DNA of 64,000 bases from Paenibacillus sp. SZ31 (GCF_012912005.1 NZ_JABBEA010000003.1:372001-436000), one strand, 5' to 3'; shown: positions 53,369 to 62,749, numbered from the stretch's first letter. Notes: generated from the letters alone by a model not told the origin. Program-made: numbers and translations.

Positions 53369-54868
53369 TCAAACTTGTAAACTTGCATCTGCCAAAGGAA
53401 ATACGAGTTGGAATGTTACACCTTCCCTATCCTCTGAATCGCCCGGATTGCTTGGTAACAAGGTGATTGTACCGCCCTGTTTTTCAACAAACTGCTTCAC
53501 GAGAGATAGCCCCAGTCCGGTTCCGCCGGTTTTTCTGGCCCTGTCTTTGTTCACGGTGTAAAAGGGTTCAAAAATCTTCTCCCGCGCCTCTACTGGGATC
53601 AGCGTACCCGAGTTATAGATGCGAATGACCGCTTGACTCTCCTGCATCCGCAGTTCGTTCTTCACCCGGATCACACCATCCGGGACGTTATACTTGATGG
53701 CATTATCCAGCATGTTGATGAAAATATGCATAAGACTCTCCCGATCACTGCGGATCACCGCCGGTTCAAGATCCAGTTCCATGTTCAGCCCAAATTTCTC
53801 GGCTTTCCCCCGCATCCGGCCACAGGCATCCTTCAGCAGAGCGCTGACCTCTACATCTTCGGCCTGGTTCTCGAAGTCATACTTCTCCAGAGCAGATAAA
53901 TGTAAGACTTTCTCGACCATCTCGTACAGCCGCTCCGTTTCTTTGCCAATGTTACTCGTGGCATCATCAAGCAGTTGCGGATCATCCTTATACATGTCGA
54001 GCAGCTCCACATAAGCTTTGATCGACGTCAGCGGCGTTTTGAACTCATGGCTGATATTGCCGATATATTGTTTCTGCTGCTGCTCCAGCGCCTGAAGCTT
54101 CTCAATCGCGAGTTGAAGCTTCTGCTGCTCCGCATGCATGGCTGTGATATTTTGTTGGATCGATGTACTCATATAATAGATGCCCTGCCCTAGCTCCCCC
54201 AACTCATCCTTGCGCTTTAAAGGAGACTCCGTAATGTAGTGCCCTTCGCGAATGGAATCTGCGGACTTCTTCAGCCGGGTAATGGCGACAGCAAATCGAT
54301 TGTAGAACAGGTACCCCAGAATGAAGCTAAGCGCAACAACGGCAATGCCCGCCCATATGAACAGTTGAAGGATACGGGCATAGAATTCATGATAGCTCTG
54401 GACTGGATACTGCATCCATACGGCACCCATCTGTCCATCGGGTCCATCCAACGGTGCAGCATAAAGCAAGGTATCCCCTTGCTCATGGTAGGCAATTTTA
54501 TTTTGCAATGCATAGTTGAGCGTATCCTGAACAATCGCACTCTCCCCAGAGCTGATCGATGAACCGACTTGCTGGCCTTTCATATCATAGAGCGCTATCG
54601 GCAATCCGGTAGAGTTGGCCAGTTCCTGTGCAAGCCTACGGCCGTTTTGTTGTAAAAAAACGTCCTGTTCGAGATGAACGGACTCTGTATAGTAGGCCTG
54701 TCTCACATTCAAATTCACCAGACGTGTCTGCTGCGATAGAATTCCCTCGATCTGTGACTGCTGATTGCGTTCAATACCGCGTAGTACCAGTGAACTGAGC
54801 ACCACCACGGTCAGGATAAGTAATGCCGCCAGAAAAACACTGAATTTCAGCTTGATGCTGACTCTCAT
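53369..54868 (-). CDS. Sensor histidine kinase
   Basis: A 499-residue kinase. Membrane helix about 8-30, extracellular sensor about 31-163 (single-Cache-like size), second helix about 165-188, HAMP to about 240, then HisKA with phospho-acceptor His in YIGNISHEFKTPLTSIKAYV, and a HATPase domain with NMLDNAIKYN, FEPFYTVNKDRARKTGGTGLGLSLV. It overlaps the regulator gene upstream by four bases. Extracellular ligand unknown; the adjacent lipoprotein is a candidate partner. Confidence 0.93.
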   Translation of the reverse strand: MRVSIKLKFSVFLAALLILTVVVLSSLVLRGIERNQQSQIEGILSQQTRLVNLNVRQAYYTESVHLEQDVFLQQNGRRLAQELANSTGLPIALYDMKGQQVGSSISSGESAIVQDTLNYALQNKIAYHEQGDTLLYAAPLDGPDGQMGAVWMQYPVQSYHEFYARILQLFIWAGIAVVALSFILGYLFYNRFAVAITRLKKSADSIREGHYITESPLKRKDELGELGQGIYYMSTSIQQNITAMHAEQQKLQLAIEKLQALEQQQKQYIGNISHEFKTPLTSIKAYVELLDMYKDDPQLLDDATSNIGKETERLYEMVEKVLHLSALEKYDFENQAEDVEVSALLKDACGRMRGKAEKFGLNMELDLEPAVIRSDRESLMHIFINMLDNAIKYNVPDGVIRVKNELRMQESQAVIRIYNSGTLIPVEAREKIFEPFYTVNKDRARKTGGTGLGLSLVKQFVEKQGGTITLLPSNPGDSEDREGVTFQLVFPLADASLQV

Positions 54869-55584
54869 ACCGCCCCGCCCGTTTCAGGCGCAGCGGCTTT
54901 GTAGCCAATCCCGTATACCGTCTGCAATTTTTGCTGATCCGTATCTCCAATTTTTTTACGCAAACGCTGGATGTGAATGTCCACGGTCCGTGTGCCACCT
55001 GCATATTCCATGCCCCACACCCGATCCAGCAGATCGTCTCGTGTGTACACACGCTCGGGATTGGACATAAGAATCGTCAGTAGGTCAAACTCCTTCGGTG
55101 TCAGTTCCAGCTTCTCTTCATTTACGGTCACCGTGCGGTGAGCGACATGGATACGCAGTGTGCCATTTACAATGGCCTGATTCTTCGAATCGTCAGGTGG
55201 TGGACTGCTTTTCTCGACACGGCGCATCAATGCTTTTACCCTTGCGAGCAGTTCGCGGATCTCGAATGGTTTGGTCATGTAATCATCGGCGCCCATTTCC
55301 AAGCCAACGATTTTGTCTACGATATCATTTTTGACGGTCAGCAAAATAATGCCGATATCCTCCCGGTCCTCCAGCCTGCGGCATACGCCGTATCCATCAA
55401 GCCTTGGCATCATCACGTCCAGAATCATGACCTGTGGGTGAAACGATGCGACCTTGACCAAGGCCTCTTCACCGTCACTCGCAGTCTCTACTTCATATCC
55501 TTCGCGCCGCAGCGCGTAAGCAATGGCACTGACGATGCTTGATTCGTCATCTACCACGAGCACTCTTTTATTCATAGGATTCAT
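54865..55584 (-). CDS. OmpR/PhoB family response regulator
   Basis: A 239-residue regulator: receiver domain with acidic pair DDE near the start, phospho-acceptor Asp in MILDVMMPRLDGYG (about residue 54), KPFEIRELLARVKALMRR, then an OmpR winged helix (LELTPKEFDLLTILMSNPERVYTRDDLLDRVWG, RTVDIHIQRLRKKIG). First gene of the operon with the overlapping kinase. An intergenic repeat starts eight bases upstream of the coding sequence (copy D), so it may lie inside the leader. Confidence 0.94.
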   Translation of the reverse strand: MNPMNKRVLVVDDESSIVSAIAYALRREGYEVETASDGEEALVKVASFHPQVMILDVMMPRLDGYGVCRRLEDREDIGIILLTVKNDIVDKIVGLEMGADDYMTKPFEIRELLARVKALMRRVEKSSPPPDDSKNQAIVNGTLRIHVAHRTVTVNEEKLELTPKEFDLLTILMSNPERVYTRDDLLDRVWGMEYAGGTRTVDIHIQRLRKKIGDTDQQKLQTVYGIGYKAAAPETGGAV

Positions 55585-55592
55585 CCTCTACG

Positions 55593-55740
55593 TTACACGA
55601 GATAACTTCAAGTGCAGTACCGTCTTCTGATCGCTGTTAGTTGATAAAGGGCGTAGCATATGCTTCCGAAGTAGCTTTCTGACAGAAAGCTTTGAACTTT
55701 GTTTCTTCAGACTGGTTCTGCACTCTTTGTTTTCGTGTAA
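55593..55740 (-). repeat. Dispersed structured intergenic repeat, copy D (central hairpin deleted)
   Basis: A 148-base copy with perfect 8-base terminal inverted repeats TTACACGA and TCGTGTAA. Outer arms GTGCAG..ACC..GTCT and AGAC..GGT..CTGCAC pair. It has the AGCTTTCTG/CAGAAAGCT module of copy C. The inner CC..GATTTT hairpin and apex are missing: the sequence goes from CTTTATCA straight to AACAGCGATCAGAAG. It lies immediately upstream of the response regulator gene. Confidence 0.8.
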
Positions 55741-55871
55741 ATATTCAGTTCTTTTTATTTATGTTAGCAAGGTCTATGTTAATTGGCTATGGATGAGTTA
55801 TCAATTTGTATGAGAAGCTCATGTCCTCTCAGCTTGGACGTTGCTCTACTTTCTTTATACCCCAAAGGCAA

Positions 55872-55906
55872 CAAAAAGAGCCAACCCGTGATTTGGATTA
55901 GCCCTT
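55872..55906 (-). terminator. Terminator of the AraC-type gene
   Basis: On the minus strand GGGCTAATCC pairs (with G-U pairs) with GGTTGGCTC around eight bases, followed by TTTTTG. The DNA from 55741 to 55871 shows no other feature. Confidence 0.6.
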
Positions 55907-55966
55907 GGTCTGTAGATTCCTAATTCATAATGCTGTATTGGCAACCGTTTTTGATCTCCTCTGCAT

Positions 55967-56863
55967 CTACTCCTCAAATGACAGATTGAGCGGCTCGTCC
56001 GACATCTCATACTCTGTCTCCATGTGCGTCAGCGGTGTGTTCAGATCAACCTCCTCGAAGCGGAAGCTGTCGACCCACACTTTTCCTTTGCCGTTCAAAA
56101 TAACCCCGAATGAAATGACCGCGCTGCCTTCCGGCACATCAAGCACAATACTATACTGGTTCCATGGCTGCGTACCCGTAATAGGCCGATCGTGCATGTT
56201 ATCGAACTGAAGCACATCATGCACGTTATTATCCACCCGCATCCATAATCCGCAGAACGCGTCCACACGCTCGGTCTTCACGAATCCCGATAACTTCATC
56301 CGCTTACCCACATACTTGTCCGCTCTGAACTGTTGCATCATCGTTGCGAACTCGTTAGGCTCCATTGGCGTAACTGCTTTCAAATATCCTGAAGCTTTCC
56401 CCTGATGCACTTCGGCAGGATCGATGCCCATCTCATAATTTTGCGGATGACTCCCGGTTAACATCCAACCTGTAATCGTTGACGGTTGATTCATCTGTAA
56501 TTCTCCTCCTCTGGTTCTTCCTGCGAATAATTTCAGATCGAACAGTTTGCGAAAACGTCCTGGTGGTATGCCATATAATTTGCGGAATGCGCGGGTGAAG
56601 GCTTCCTGACTCTCAAAACCACATGCCAGGGCGATGTCCAAAATGCCTGCATCCGTCGATCGCAAGCTCGTGGACGCCAGACTCATCCGTCGGTTCCGGA
56701 TATAATCCACCACGGTCATGCCCACCTCATTACGAAAAACACGGTGGTAGTGATACGGCGATAACAATGCCTCGGATGCCACTTCTTCCAGCCCAATCTG
56801 CTCATGCAGATGAGTCTCAATATAGAACAAACTATGCTGAATCATTTCACGGTAACGGCTCAA
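55967..56863 (-). CDS. AraC-type regulator with N-terminal HTH and C-terminal sensory domain
   Basis: About 298 residues. The AraC HTH pair is at the N terminus (LEEVASEALLSPYHYHRVFRNEVGMTV and ILDIALACGFESQEAFTRAFRKLYGIPPGRFRK), and a beta-rich domain follows (about 140-290: SGFVKTERVDAFCGLWMRVDN, WNQYSIVLDVPEGSAVISFGVILNG, VWVDSFRFEEVD), resembling a carbohydrate-binding jelly roll. This order, HTH first, matches the SoxS/Rob-like class. The TTG used has AAGGGGG nine bases upstream; the ATG 63 bases earlier lies almost against a terminator and has no site. Ligand unknown, possibly a saccharide. Confidence 0.8.
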   Translation of the reverse strand: MSRYREMIQHSLFYIETHLHEQIGLEEVASEALLSPYHYHRVFRNEVGMTVVDYIRNRRMSLASTSLRSTDAGILDIALACGFESQEAFTRAFRKLYGIPPGRFRKLFDLKLFAGRTRGGELQMNQPSTITGWMLTGSHPQNYEMGIDPAEVHQGKASGYLKAVTPMEPNEFATMMQQFRADKYVGKRMKLSGFVKTERVDAFCGLWMRVDNNVHDVLQFDNMHDRPITGTQPWNQYSIVLDVPEGSAVISFGVILNGKGKVWVDSFRFEEVDLNTPLTHMETEYEMSDEPLNLSFEE

Positions 56864-56933
56864 CTGAGGTAAATCCCCCTTCCATATCCTTACTATACGT
56901 GAATGAGTTATCTCCGTTTTGATCATTTCTGCT

Positions 56934-56975
56934 AAAAAAAACCGATCAAGGGCTCGAACCCTTAATCGGTTTTTC
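56934..56975. terminator. Bidirectional terminator after the MATE gene
   Basis: AACCGATCAAGGG and CCCTTAATCGGTT pair around CTCGAA with an A-run on one side and a T-run on the other. It ends MATE transcripts just before the AraC-type gene. Confidence 0.85.
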
Positions 56976-56993
56976 GTATCTTCACTATTTCAT

Positions 56994-58403
56994 TTATACC
57001 GCAGGCACAGGTTGCGCTATACCATGATCCTCTTCGTCATGATCCACAAGCGCATGTTTCTCCCAAGCCCGGCTCTTCCAGCGGAAGTACATGATGAAGG
57101 CACGTGTCCATTCATCCGCTGCAATGGCGAGCCAGATGCCCGCCAGCCCCATATTCAGCTGGAATACAAACAGGTAGCCCAGTGGCAGACTCAGGCAGAC
57201 CATGGAGATCAGCCCCATGTACACCGGGAACTTGGCATCCCCCGCTGCACGCAGCGAGTTGATGATGACAATATTGGTGGTACGTCCGGTCTCCAGTACA
57301 ATACTCAGCAGAATAACCTGCGCAGCAATGCGAATGACTTCCGGATTATCCGTGAACAGACTCACCAGTGGTACGCGGAATGCAATGACCACCAGATCGA
57401 CGGCAATGGTTACGATCATGGCCCATTTCACACTTTTCCAGACCCGGTGATAGGCCGTTTCCTGCTGCTTCGCACCAACGAGACGTCCAACCATAATTGC
57501 CGTTCCCATCCCAATCGCAAGACTGAACAGATAGATATAGGATGAGATGTTGGTTGCGTACTGGCGAGAAGCCAGCGCTTCAGCGCCCAGGAATGTAGCA
57601 TAGAAGAAAAAGACGAGCTGGCATGAGTGGTACATGATCTGTTCCACTGCGGATGGTACACCAATCTTCAGAATCTTCATGACATAATTTTTCGTAAATT
57701 GCAGATAGAATTTGAGTTCTACTCGCACTTCCGTCACGCGATACATCAGCCAGAAGAAGATTAACAGGCAGACAAAACGACTTACAATCGTCGAGATGGC
57801 TGCACCCTCTACACCAAGAGCTGGCATGCCGAAGTGACCAAAGATCAAAATGTAGTTTAAACCAACGTGAAGCACGTTCATAAATACGGAGACGTACATC
57901 GTCTCTTTTGTGAATCCATGCGTACGAATGATCGCAGCCAGTGAGTTGATTAGCGCCTGAAGGAAAATGGCTCCACCAACGATGTGCATATACGATTTGG
58001 CATAGACGAGAATTTCGCCCTGCACATTCATTTTCTCCAATAAAAATCCGCCAAACACCAGGAATGCTCCACTGAGCAATAGCCCCACCACAAGGTTGAG
58101 CGTAATCGCCATACCTGTGATTTTGGCTGCTTCATACAGCTTCTTCGATCCGATATATTGGGCGACCACAATCGCTGCCCCGTTACCAACGACCTCCAAC
58201 AGCAGTATGGCAATTGAAATAATCTGATTCGACGCCCCGATTCCCGCCACGGCATTGTCTGATACGGAACTGATCATCAGCGTATCGACTGTACCCATCA
58301 ACATAAATAGAAATACTTCCAGAAAAATCGGCCAGGTCAGTGTGAACAAATTAAGCTGTTTGCCCTGTTGTTGTGTCCCGGTCTCTGTAACGGCTGCACT
58401 CAT
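56994..58403 (-). CDS. MATE family efflux transporter
   Basis: A 469-residue, 12-helix transporter of the MATE/DinF family that exports cationic drugs or metabolites using a sodium or proton gradient. The two homologous halves can be seen: LTWPIFLEVFLFMLMGTVDTLMISSVSDNAVAGIGASNQ in the first and the GVPSAVEQIMYHSCQLVFFFYATFLGAEALASRQYA start of the second. The C-terminal acidic tail is cytoplasmic. AAAGAGG precedes the ATG. Divergent use with no regulator adjacent apart from the AraC gene downstream. Substrate unknown. Confidence 0.9.
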   Translation of the reverse strand: MSAAVTETGTQQQGKQLNLFTLTWPIFLEVFLFMLMGTVDTLMISSVSDNAVAGIGASNQIISIAILLLEVVGNGAAIVVAQYIGSKKLYEAAKITGMAITLNLVVGLLLSGAFLVFGGFLLEKMNVQGEILVYAKSYMHIVGGAIFLQALINSLAAIIRTHGFTKETMYVSVFMNVLHVGLNYILIFGHFGMPALGVEGAAISTIVSRFVCLLIFFWLMYRVTEVRVELKFYLQFTKNYVMKILKIGVPSAVEQIMYHSCQLVFFFYATFLGAEALASRQYATNISSYIYLFSLAIGMGTAIMVGRLVGAKQQETAYHRVWKSVKWAMIVTIAVDLVVIAFRVPLVSLFTDNPEVIRIAAQVILLSIVLETGRTTNIVIINSLRAAGDAKFPVYMGLISMVCLSLPLGYLFVFQLNMGLAGIWLAIAADEWTRAFIMYFRWKSRAWEKHALVDHDEEDHGIAQPVPAV

Positions 58404-58581
58404 GATGTCACCTCTTTAAACTCCGTAAAATGGATATTGCTCTATGATTTCCGACATCGTAACTAATTGTTTCAAAATGTAAACAAAGGGTATAGTAGCA
58501 CAGTCTTTCTGAAAAAGCATCTGCTTTTACGAAAATATTTTTATTTTTTTCAAAAATATTGAAAATGATTGGAAAAGCATG

Positions 58582-58610
58582 AAAAAGCCTGGACGATATT
58601 CGCCCAGACT
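58582..58610 (-). terminator. Terminator of the second sugar ABC operon
   Basis: On the minus strand CTGGGCG pairs with CGTCCAG followed by GCTTTTTC, about 65 bases after the last permease stop. Confidence 0.6.
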
Positions 58611-58672
58611 TCGGTTTGGAGTTAATTCATGGTTGTATTTCATGATGAATGTTCCGCCATGCGTGCTCTATT

Positions 58673-59500
58673 TTATTTCACAGAACCTTGTGTAACCCCG
58701 TTGATGATCCATTTCTGTGCAAACAGGTAGATGATAATCATCGGAAGCAACGCGAGCAGGTAGGATGCAAACGCAAGGTTAAATTCAGTATTGAACTGTC
58801 CTTGGAATACATACTGTACCAGCGGCAGCGTGTATTGTCCCGGATCACTGATAATAATGAGTGGCAGCAAGAAGTCGTTGTACGTGGACAGACAGGTCAG
58901 AATACCAACTGTGGCACTGATGGGTGCCATGAGCGGGAAAATGATTTTCCAGAACGTGCCCCAGGTTGTCGCCCCGTCCACAAACGCCGCTTCCTCCAGT
59001 GCTACCGGAATGGACCGGATGTAGCCAACGTATACAAATACGTTGAATGCCAGGCCATAAACCGTGTGAAGCAGGATCAGACCTACCAGATTTGTCATCT
59101 CCAGCGATGCGGTCAGCTTAACAATCGGCAGCATGATGATCGGGAACGGAATGAACATCGCGCTGACGAAGTAATAATAGAGTCCTTTGAAAAACTTGCG
59201 TTTCTGCATATTCCGCGCAATGGCATAGGCCACCATCGAGTTACTGAGCAACGTCAAAAGCACGGTGGATGCGGTAACGATCGCACTGTTACGGAAGGAT
59301 TGGAAGAAGTTCGTCATGTCGATAGCCCTCGCGAAATTCTCCCAGTGAAGCGTTGTCGGAATGGCGAAGACCGATTGGGCCATCTGTTCCGGATTTTTCA
59401 AAGCAATCGTAACGGTCATATACAATGGGAACAGGATAAACAGGGTACCCAGCACAACGAGCAGCATAACGAGCCAATTGATTCGTGTACGGCTTCTCAT
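58673..59500 (-). CDS. Sugar ABC transporter permease (MalG type)
   Basis: A 275-residue permease with six helices and the EAA loop ALEEAAFVDGATTWGTFWKIIFPLM near residue 185; here the usual Glu-Ala-Ala is EEAA. The C terminus QKWIINGVTQGSVK is the usual MalG ending. It starts on the last base of the upstream permease stop (TAATG). Third gene of a binding protein-permease-permease operon without an ATPase, as in MsmX-energised importers. Confidence 0.92.
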   Translation of the reverse strand: MRSRTRINWLVMLLVVLGTLFILFPLYMTVTIALKNPEQMAQSVFAIPTTLHWENFARAIDMTNFFQSFRNSAIVTASTVLLTLLSNSMVAYAIARNMQKRKFFKGLYYYFVSAMFIPFPIIMLPIVKLTASLEMTNLVGLILLHTVYGLAFNVFVYVGYIRSIPVALEEAAFVDGATTWGTFWKIIFPLMAPISATVGILTCLSTYNDFLLPLIIISDPGQYTLPLVQYVFQGQFNTEFNLAFASYLLALLPMIIIYLFAQKWIINGVTQGSVK

Positions 59501-60366
59501 TACAGATCCATCTCCCTTCTTTGCAGGAACCGGATTTGCAGAATTGAAATCACCGCAATAACGATGAAGTAAATAACCGAGTTCGCAGATTGATATGCAT
59601 ATTCGCCGCCTTCAAATCCGCCGGTGTAGATCAGATGGGAGATGGATTGCGTCGCCCGTCCGGGACCACCGTTGGTCAAGGCTACGATTTGGTCGAAGAC
59701 CATAAGTGAATTTTTCATCGCCAGCACCATATTAATGGTGAAGAAAGGTGCAATCAGCGGGAAAGTAATGCTCCAGAATTCACGCCATTTGCCTGCACCG
59801 TCGAGATTGGATGCCTCGTACAGTGTCGTTGGTATCGTTTGCAGACCAGCCAAATACAGAATCGTATTCAGGGCCACCGATTGCCATACGGCAACAATGA
59901 CGATACCGATCCAAGCCAGACTTTCGCTACCGAGAATGTTGGTGGATAGCGCATTGATGCCCAGATTTTGTCCCCAGATCGGGAATACGTTGGAGAACAG
60001 GTAGTTAAATATGTAACCTACGATCAGTACGCTCAGAATATTGGGCAGGAAGTAGATGCCGCGGAAGAAGTTACGGAACTTGATCTTGGCATTCAGCCCG
60101 AGTGCAATGAGTAAGCTCAGGATATTGGTCAGGATCGTCACCACGATCGCAAATTTGAATGTAAACCAGTAGGCGTTGCCTACATTATCATCCTGGAACA
60201 AGTTGAAATAGTTTTTGAAGCCAACAAAATCATACTCTTTCCCGAATCCGTTATAATTCGTAAATGAGTAATAGATGCCCTGGAGAGCCGGCAGCGTCAT
60301 AAATACGAAGAACAATACTACCGCCGGGACCGTCATCCAGTAATAGGGTGCGATACGCTTGTTCAT
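59500..60366 (-). CDS. Sugar ABC transporter permease (MalF type)
   Basis: A 288-residue permease. The first helix WMTVPAVVLFFVFMTLPALQGIYYSF and the EAA loop YEASNLDGAGKWREFWSITFPLI identify it. AGGAGG precedes the ATG, 24 bases after the binding-protein gene. With the next permease it forms a channel for an oligosaccharide or related sugar; type not determined. Confidence 0.92.
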   Translation of the reverse strand: MNKRIAPYYWMTVPAVVLFFVFMTLPALQGIYYSFTNYNGFGKEYDFVGFKNYFNLFQDDNVGNAYWFTFKFAIVVTILTNILSLLIALGLNAKIKFRNFFRGIYFLPNILSVLIVGYIFNYLFSNVFPIWGQNLGINALSTNILGSESLAWIGIVIVAVWQSVALNTILYLAGLQTIPTTLYEASNLDGAGKWREFWSITFPLIAPFFTINMVLAMKNSLMVFDQIVALTNGGPGRATQSISHLIYTGGFEGGEYAYQSANSVIYFIVIAVISILQIRFLQRREMDL

Positions 60367-60390
60367 ATTCCATCCTCCTTCAGACCAGGC

Positions 60391-61629
60391 CTAGCGCCGA
60401 TTGGCAACCTTGTCCCATTCTTTGTCGAGTGTATCTAGATAGTTGTCGATGTTTTGGTTCTGCAAAAAGGACTGTACGATGGAATTCAGCTGCACCGCAG
60501 CCGGAATATAGTGATCGGCAAAGTCAATGACCTTACCCTGCTCAATATATGGCATCAATTCCTGTACAGCAGGATCATCCTGCTTCACACCTTCGACCGC
60601 AGAGAACAGCGTCTGCTCGTCAATGTATCTTCCGATATTTTCAGGCTCTAACAGAAACGCAATAAACGTCTCTGCCTGCTCGCGATTAGGCGTGTCCGCC
60701 GCAATGGTAAACAGGGAGTCGATCCCGTTCACCAGCTTGATCTCGCTTGCATCGTTGCCTGTTGGGAATGGGAAGAAACCGATGTCAACATTCGGGTTCG
60801 CTTTGCGAATCTCCGAGATGGCCCAGGTTCCCTGGATGTACATAAAGGCTTCACCGTTAGCAAAAGCACGGTTACCGTCCGAATAGGCTTTACCAAAGTT
60901 ATCGCCGTGACCGTACTTCATGAGTTCCAGCTGCTTCTCGGCTACCTCGCGGTACTTCTCCTTGAAGGTCACTTTGTCATCGCGCCGCTCCTGGTAGAAA
61001 TCAATACCGACCAGATTGGAGCCAAGTGCATTGAAGGGCAGGCTCGTCTGCCAGTCATCCTTGTATGTGAAGTAAAATGGAACCTCACCTGCATCCTTGA
61101 TCTTTTGGGCGGTCGCAATGAGTTCATCCCACGTCTTGGGTACGTCCAATCCCATTTCCTTAAACAACGTTTTGTTGTACATGATGCCGTTTGCATTAGT
61201 CGCGTAAGGAATACCTGTCACTTCGTCCATGCCTGTGAGATCCTTCAGCATTTGTATGTAGTTCGGATCAATCGTCTGGAGTAATGAACTATCCGTCAGA
61301 TCGGTGAAAATATCACTCTGGGCAAGAATAGAATAGGTGTCGGTTGCACCCATAGCCATAATATCCGGTATATCATTTTTGACGACACGTGTCTTTAATA
61401 CCGTCTCCGCATCGGGTGGATTCACCTGTGTCACCTGGATATCGTCATGCTCCGCGTTGAACGTCTTAATCAATTCATCAAAGGTTGTTTTGGCTTCAGG
61501 CTTGTTCTGGAAAAACTCAATCTGCACTTTGCCATTCGCGCTATCCCCACTGGTACAGGAAGATAGAAGTACAGCCATCATTCCACACAGCAACATTGTC
61601 CCGAGAGCCTTGGTAAGCGTTGTTCTCAT
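60391..61629 (-). CDS. Sugar ABC transporter substrate-binding lipoprotein
   Basis: A 412-residue solute-binding protein with signal peptide and lipobox VLLSSCTSG (Cys about 25). Mature part: IEFFQNKPEAKTTFDELIKTF, IPDIMAMGATDTYSILA, GIPYATNANGIMYNKTLFKEMGLDVPKTWDEL and ANGEAFMYIQGTWAISEI, all typical of family 1 binding proteins for oligosaccharides. First gene of the importer operon. A repeat copy lies 40 bases upstream, possibly within the leader or promoter region. Confidence 0.93.
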   Translation of the reverse strand: MRTTLTKALGTMLLCGMMAVLLSSCTSGDSANGKVQIEFFQNKPEAKTTFDELIKTFNAEHDDIQVTQVNPPDAETVLKTRVVKNDIPDIMAMGATDTYSILAQSDIFTDLTDSSLLQTIDPNYIQMLKDLTGMDEVTGIPYATNANGIMYNKTLFKEMGLDVPKTWDELIATAQKIKDAGEVPFYFTYKDDWQTSLPFNALGSNLVGIDFYQERRDDKVTFKEKYREVAEKQLELMKYGHGDNFGKAYSDGNRAFANGEAFMYIQGTWAISEIRKANPNVDIGFFPFPTGNDASEIKLVNGIDSLFTIAADTPNREQAETFIAFLLEPENIGRYIDEQTLFSAVEGVKQDDPAVQELMPYIEQGKVIDFADHYIPAAVQLNSIVQSFLQNQNIDNYLDTLDKEWDKVANRR

Positions 61630-61669
61630 GTTGTACCTCCCTCAGCTTTATAAATTGAACTAATGTGAT

Positions 61670-61818
61670 TTACACGGTGTCACTCCGATTGCAGTACCAT
61701 CTTCCGATCGTTGTTATCCCCAGATTTTTTTTGATTCCCTTCCTGAAAGGGAAAATCCGGTGATAAACACGCACACTACGCTTCTTCAGATTGGTTCTGC
61801 ACTCTCTGTGTTCGTGTA
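61670..61818 (-). repeat. Dispersed structured intergenic repeat, copy E
   Basis: A complete 149-base copy, nearly identical in layout to copy B but in the other orientation. Ends are TACACGA and CCGTGTAA. Outer arms GTGCAG..ACC..ATCT/AGAT..GGT..CTGC pair. Inner TTATC..CC..GATTTT/AAAATC..GG..GATAA pair, and the apex is TTCCCTTT/AAGGGAA. It lies directly upstream of the second sugar importer operon. Confidence 0.82.
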
Positions 61819-61999
61819 TATCTTAGTTTCACTTTATATACGTAAAGATTTACCCATTCAAATGGTGAAATAGCCATTTGGTTAATCCTTCCAAACCGAC
61901 TTCAATCTGAATGGATGATATACGTCTTTATTATTTCTAAAACGATTTCGGTAAAAATGAATCACGGCAGTTCTTCCCATGACCTGAATCAGGGATAAC

Positions 62000-62030
62000 A
62001 AAAAGGACACTGGATGATATCCAATGCCCC
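62000..62030 (-). terminator. Terminator of lspA
   Basis: On the minus strand GGGCATTGGAT pairs with ATCCAGTGTCC, followed by TTTTTG. It ends lspA transcripts; the 180 bases on to the repeat (61819-61999) are AT-rich with no feature seen. Confidence 0.75.
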
Positions 62031-62079
62031 TCATTTAATAAGCTTATATTCAGCCACTGTAACGCTTTTATCCAACCTA

Positions 62080-62571
62080 TTAAGAACGCCCAACCTTCGG
62101 CAAAGCATTGCGTAAACGCTTGGCTCGATAACTCTGATATGCACGAATCAACATGCCAATGATAATCATGACCACACCGATGTTAATTGCGACATCAGCG
62201 AGATTCAAAATCCCGCGTCCTGACGGAAATACGAGGAAATCCGTTACCCGGGCATAGATAAATCGATCGATTGCATTTCCCAACGCCCCGCCAACCATAA
62301 AACCCGCGCCAGCTTGCATCCAGAAACCGCGAATCTCACCTTTACTCCGGTAATACAGCATGCCTGCTATGAACAGAACAGCAATCACACCAAACAGACG
62401 CGCATTTCCCTGAAACATGCTGCCCGCCATTCCACTGTTCTCGTAATGCTGTAACTGCATGCCCGAGTTACCCAGTCTCATGACGTCGCCAACTTCCATA
62501 TACATCCTCACTGCAATCTTGGTTCCCTGGTCCACCAAAGTCACCAGCAGTGCTACAAAATAAAACAGCAT
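62080..62571 (-). CDS. lspA: Signal peptidase II (lipoprotein signal peptidase)
   Basis: A 163-residue membrane aspartyl protease with four helices that cleaves lipoprotein signal peptides. The conserved pieces are present: DQGTKIAV near the start, ENSGMAGSMFQG, GNAIDRFIYARVTDFLVFPSG with one catalytic Asp, and ILNLADVAINIGVVMII with the second. The gene stands alone rather than next to ileS or rluD, so it may be a second copy. AGGAGGAG precedes the ATG. Confidence 0.9.
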   Translation of the reverse strand: MLFYFVALLVTLVDQGTKIAVRMYMEVGDVMRLGNSGMQLQHYENSGMAGSMFQGNARLFGVIAVLFIAGMLYYRSKGEIRGFWMQAGAGFMVGGALGNAIDRFIYARVTDFLVFPSGRGILNLADVAINIGVVMIIIGMLIRAYQSYRAKRLRNALPKVGRS

Positions 62572-62749
62572 CGTGCTTCTCCTCCTGCCTACGTAGCAAT
62601 AACTTATTTTAACTTTAAGAGTTATGTATATTAGTTTCCCTTCACTTTACCACAGCCGATGTACGGTCTCCAAATGAACGGTCTTTAACCACGCAAATAA
62701 CGTCCACTAACATCGTTCAGACTGCATCCAGAAGGGACTACACCAATCC

